In this document: in pieces, positions 61,420-64,000 of the stretch
Layout of the letters: each line of letters opens with the position of its first letter
Position numbering within the stretch: position 1 is the first letter of the stretch
Assembly (NCBI GenBank): GCA_963764205.1
Contig: CAVXRN010000006.1
Location: 1,302,001-1,366,000 of the forward strand
Direction of reading: 5' to 3'
From: Chersky-840 sp963764205
Lineage (GTDB): Bacteria; Actinomycetota; Acidimicrobiia; Acidimicrobiales; UBA8190
DNA: 64,000 nt
Translations under genes and position numbers: made by a program
Notes under the pieces: model-generated
Seen by the model: only the letters and a program-made list of their open reading frames with translations
Databases searched by the model: none
Told to the model about the DNA's origin: nothing

Positions 61420-62264
61420 CCGCCATCACCGACGACACCCGGACGGTTCGAGGTGTGGCCGACCTCCGGCTGGTGGGGCGCCAGGTCCGCTACGAGCAGC
61501 TGGGCTTCTGGCTCAACCCGGTGGCAGCGGTGTTCACCATCGGTTTCTCCGTCGTCTTCCTCGTCCTGTTGGCGGCCACCGCCGGGGACACGCGGATCCG
61601 CTTCTTGGGGAACATCCGGGTGGTCGAGTACTACGTGCCGGCGTTCTCCGCCTACGGGGTCATGGCGGCGTGCTTCAACATGCTCACGATCTCGATCGTG
61701 GTGCGGCGCGAGATGGGACTGTTGAAGCGCGTCCGCCTGTCACCACTGCCCACCTGGGTCATGCTGGCGGCGATCTTCGTCAACGCCATGATCATCTCGT
61801 TCGTGCAGGTGATCATCATGGTCCTGATCGGGAGGTTCGCGTATCACGTGCCGTTCCCCCACTACGTCGGGGCCTTGGTGGTGGCGCTCGTCGTCGGGGC
61901 GATCTGTTTCACCGCGTTGGGGATCGCGCTGAGCACGGTCATCCCCAATCAAGAAGCGGCGGGGCCGGTGGTCAGCATCATCTTCTTCATCTTGCTGTTC
62001 CTGTCGGGGCTCTACTACCCGATCAAGAACGACTCCGGCCTGGCCCAGTTCTCCAGGTACTTCCCGGTCCGGCACATGATCAACGCCACGGTCGCCCCGT
62101 TCCTCGCCCACAGCGCCAGCCAGGCGTGGTCGTGGGCCGACATCCGCGTCATGGCCTTCTGGGCGGTGGGCGGGATCCTCATCTCCCTGCGCCGCTGGAG
62201 CTGGGCCCCGCGCCGGAGTGATCCGGGGCGCAAGCGGCACGATCGCTCCGCCCGCCAGGGCTGA
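61416..62264 (+). CDS. ABC-2 type permease (DrrB-like)
   Basis: The 282-residue permease has about six helices: NPVAAVFTIGFSVVFLVLLA, AFSAYGVMAACFNMLTISIV, MLAAIFVNAMIISFVQVIIM, GALVVALVVGAICFTALGIA, VVSIIFFILLFLSGLYYPIK and a last one near the C terminus. The cytoplasmic loop VRREMGLLKRVRLSPLPTWV is typical of DrrB/NodJ-type ABC-2 permeases. ATG 61416 overlaps the ATPase stop, so translation is coupled; longer frames through the ATPase gene are rejected. The tail is basic (RRSDPGRKRHDRSA). Substrate unknown. Confidence 0.92.
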   Translation: MTAITDDTRTVRGVADLRLVGRQVRYEQLGFWLNPVAAVFTIGFSVVFLVLLAATAGDTRIRFLGNIRVVEYYVPAFSAYGVMAACFNMLTISIVVRREMGLLKRVRLSPLPTWVMLAAIFVNAMIISFVQVIIMVLIGRFAYHVPFPHYVGALVVALVVGAICFTALGIALSTVIPNQEAAGPVVSIIFFILLFLSGLYYPIKNDSGLAQFSRYFPVRHMINATVAPFLAHSASQAWSWADIRVMAFWAVGGILISLRRWSWAPRRSDPGRKRHDRSARQG

Positions 62265-62289
62265 ACCAGCCGGCTCGGGCTGACGGGGG

Positions 62290-62327
62290 ACGCCCACGCC
62301 GACGCCGACGCCCACGCCGACGCCGAC
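62290..62327. repeat. GC-rich imperfect 18-bp tandem repeat next to the glycosidase stop codon
   Basis: CGCCCACGCCGACGCCGA occurs twice in tandem between the convergent ABC permease and glycosidase-like genes, ending two bases before the latter's stop. It looks like simple-sequence expansion. A shorter relative (GTCGGC triplets) lies at 6180-6195 between two other genes. Confidence 0.7.
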
Positions 62328-62328
62328 G

Positions 62329-64000
62329 TCACACCGGGTGCGCCAAGGTCACGGTGACCGTCGTGACGGAGGGCGCCAGCGTGACGGTGCCGGACTGGTC
62401 GTCGACGGTGCCCGCGCTCGTCGCCGCGATGTTGCCCACGAAGGCGGGGAGCTCGAACAGGACCGGGCCCGAGGGAAGGTCCCCGTCGAGCGCCAGCGTG
62501 ACCGCGGTCCCGTGGACCGAGACGGTGAAGTCGATCCGCTGCCCGTCGGTCGTGGGGAAGTTCGACGCCGCCATGCTCTGGCCGTTGCGCACCCATGCGT
62601 CGGGCACGCCTCGGCCCACGATGAGCGAACCGTCGGACCGCTGGGCCGCGAGCGAGTCCAGGAGCACCTTGTTGGCGTTGGCGATGCCCCAGGCATGGGG
62701 CGACGACCCTTGGCCGCCGCCGGGGTGGCTGCCGACCCATGGCACGCCCGGCTCGGGGGCGTTGGCTGATTCCCACCACGCATAAGGCCCGCTCTGGGTG
62801 TGGTCGATCATGAACTCGTAGCCCAGGATGCCCTGGTCCCGGTGGTTGCGGCTCGCCAACCCCCAGCTGCCGTAGCCGGCGTTGTACCCCGACGAGTAGT
62901 AGTAGGCGACGGGGTAGCCGCCGACGGTGTCGGCGGGGAGCTTGCCCGCCAGGCGGTCGAAGCCGTACGCGTAGGTGGCGTCGATGAGGTCGATGCCCGG
63001 CCCCGACAGCGCGGCGCCGAACAGCGCGCCGTCCCAGGCCCACCGCCCGAAGAGCATCGGCGCGGCCCAGTTGGCGTCCTCGGGGTTGGCGCACCGGTTG
63101 GCCGAGTTGGGCTCCACCATGGAGCACGGCAGGTAACCGAGGTGGTACTTGCCGATGGTGGCGTCGAGGGTGGTATTGGTCGCGCCCAGCAGGCTGTCGT
63201 ACTGCTGCGTGGCCCACGTCACCTCCGGTGTGTCCCCCAGGCTCTGGGCCAGGTAGCGATAGGCGACCAGTCCCATGAGGGCCTCGTAGTCGTCGATGGT
63301 CCACAGCCCGTCGGTGTCGATGTCGTCGGTCTCCCGCATGATCCCGCCCGGGCCCGTGCGGTCCGCCGCGATGCGGTGGGCGGCGTCCTCGATGCTCGGC
63401 TCGGTGGCCCCGGTGGGCCCCTCGGTCGAGAAGTTGGCCCGGACGAAACCGATGTCGCCGGTCTTGAGCAGGTACACGGCCCAGGGCCAGGCGTAGGTCC
63501 ACAAGCCGTCCTCGTACTGCAGCTGCGACCCCACCACGCTGCGGGCGTCGAGCAGCAGGGCGTGGGCATCGGCGAAGTCCCCCTGGGTGAAGAGGTTGGC
63601 GAGGATCCCCACCACGTCGTGGCTGTACTCGGACTGGTAGTTGTTCACGCCCGTGTTGAGGTGGTTCGCGCTTCGGGCGATCTGGGTGTAGATGAAACCG
63701 CTGCGGTACGCGTCGACCAGCCGGTCGTCGGGGAGTCGGAGCTGGGTGATCGTCGCCAGCTGCGCGTTCCAGAACGCCCGCATGTGGGCCAGGTGCTGGT
63801 CGAAGCCGCCGGCGTGGGCGAGCGACGTACCCGACGGCCAGGGGTAGGGCTGGCCGAAGCGGTCGACGGCGACGACGTAGTCGTGGTCGACCGTCGTGTG
63901 CGCCCCGACCTCGAGGGGTGCGGTGTCGAGTGCCACGAGCCCGGCCGACGGTCGGGGGTCGACGCGCAACGCCCGGGTGGTCGGATTGTGGACCGAGACC
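62329..64000 (-). CDS. Glycoside hydrolase-like protein of the six-hairpin type, 5' end outside the window
   Basis: The visible 556 residues have alternating helix-rich segments of an (alpha/alpha)6 barrel: VDAYRSGFIYTQIARSANHL, NTGVNNYQSEYSHDVVGILA, LQYEDGLWTYAWPWAVYLLK, ETDDIDTDGLWTIDDYEALM and APMLFGRWAWDGALFGAAL, with acidic residues that could be catalytic. A C-terminal beta domain follows (IDFTVSVHGTAVTLALDGDL). The frame is open to base 64000 (VSVHNPTTRALRVDP), so the start, any signal peptide and probably an N-terminal beta domain are missing. The family looks like six-hairpin glycosidases (GH65/GH95-like), but the exact family cannot be named. Confidence 0.75.
   Translation of the reverse strand, partial: VSVHNPTTRALRVDPRPSAGLVALDTAPLEVGAHTTVDHDYVVAVDRFGQPYPWPSGTSLAHAGGFDQHLAHMRAFWNAQLATITQLRLPDDRLVDAYRSGFIYTQIARSANHLNTGVNNYQSEYSHDVVGILANLFTQGDFADAHALLLDARSVVGSQLQYEDGLWTYAWPWAVYLLKTGDIGFVRANFSTEGPTGATEPSIEDAAHRIAADRTGPGGIMRETDDIDTDGLWTIDDYEALMGLVAYRYLAQSLGDTPEVTWATQQYDSLLGATNTTLDATIGKYHLGYLPCSMVEPNSANRCANPEDANWAAPMLFGRWAWDGALFGAALSGPGIDLIDATYAYGFDRLAGKLPADTVGGYPVAYYYSSGYNAGYGSWGLASRNHRDQGILGYEFMIDHTQSGPYAWWESANAPEPGVPWVGSHPGGGQGSSPHAWGIANANKVLLDSLAAQRSDGSLIVGRGVPDAWVRNGQSMAASNFPTTDGQRIDFTVSVHGTAVTLALDGDLPSGPVLFELPAFVGNIAATSAGTVDDQSGTVTLAPSVTTVTVTLAHPV

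Overview
The window is GC-rich, densely packed chromosomal DNA from an actinobacterium. Supporting signs are a WhiB regulator, a PimB-type mannosyltransferase next to an SRPBCC protein and a lysophospholipid acyltransferase, a homologue of the mycothiol-dependent nitroreductase Rv2466c, an F420-type LLM flavoprotein, a DipZ protein, two cytochromes P450 and many GTG starts. A member of the class Acidimicrobiia fits the gene mix best, but that is inference; no rRNA or tRNA was found.

Layout. 1-3.1 kb: a truncated SDR gene, then remains of an integrative element (phased 10-bp repeats, an excisionase, a broken tyrosine integrase) abutting the RNase P RNA gene. 3.2-14 kb: exonuclease VII (xseA-xseB); a P450 with an acyl-CoA synthetase, an MBL hydrolase and a ferredoxin-reductase-type flavoprotein; a MoxR-DUF58-transglutaminase operon. 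14-19 kb: a glycerol operon (glpD, an alkyl-DHAP-synthase-like flavoprotein, an FGGY kinase). 19.4-25.7 kb: a Fur/PerR-rubrerythrin-DUF3501 operon, whiB, RidA, acyl-CoA dehydrogenase, trpD, a single-domain AsnC protein and a DEDDh exonuclease. 25.7-34.2 kb: two small cysteine-motif proteins, the PimB-SRPBCC-glucokinase-LLM-aminotransferase run, a potassium channel, a TetR regulator and a PlsC-type acyltransferase. 34.2-39.1 kb: lipoprotein hydrolase, DinB protein, DipZ, glycerol kinase. 39.2-44 kb: B12-dependent ribonucleotide reductase NrdJ carrying two inteins. 44.3-49.9 kb: an efflux island (ABC exporter plus two 14-helix MFS transporters). 50-64 kb: an epoxide-hydrolase-like protein, a second P450, a corrinoid-binding protein, two more ABC exporters, two DsbA-like proteins lacking the second active-site cysteine, DoxX, HAD, DUF1275, and the 3' part of a large glycosidase-like gene.

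Regulatory style. At least fourteen genes have a TANNNT (-10) hexamer ending 5-8 bases before the start codon, so their mRNAs should be leaderless. Operon partners are joined by ATGA or GTGA overlaps at least nine times. The most unusual junction is a 14-bp tandem repeat between glpD and the next gene that forms a relay of three overlapping six-codon minicistrons. An MFS gene is preceded by a 17-codon leader ORF whose stop overlaps its start inside a hairpin.

Data quality. Six unrelated genes, one of them the integrase, are each broken by single-base shifts that are almost all +1 insertions. This suggests residual insertion errors in the assembly, so pseudogene calls here should be held loosely.
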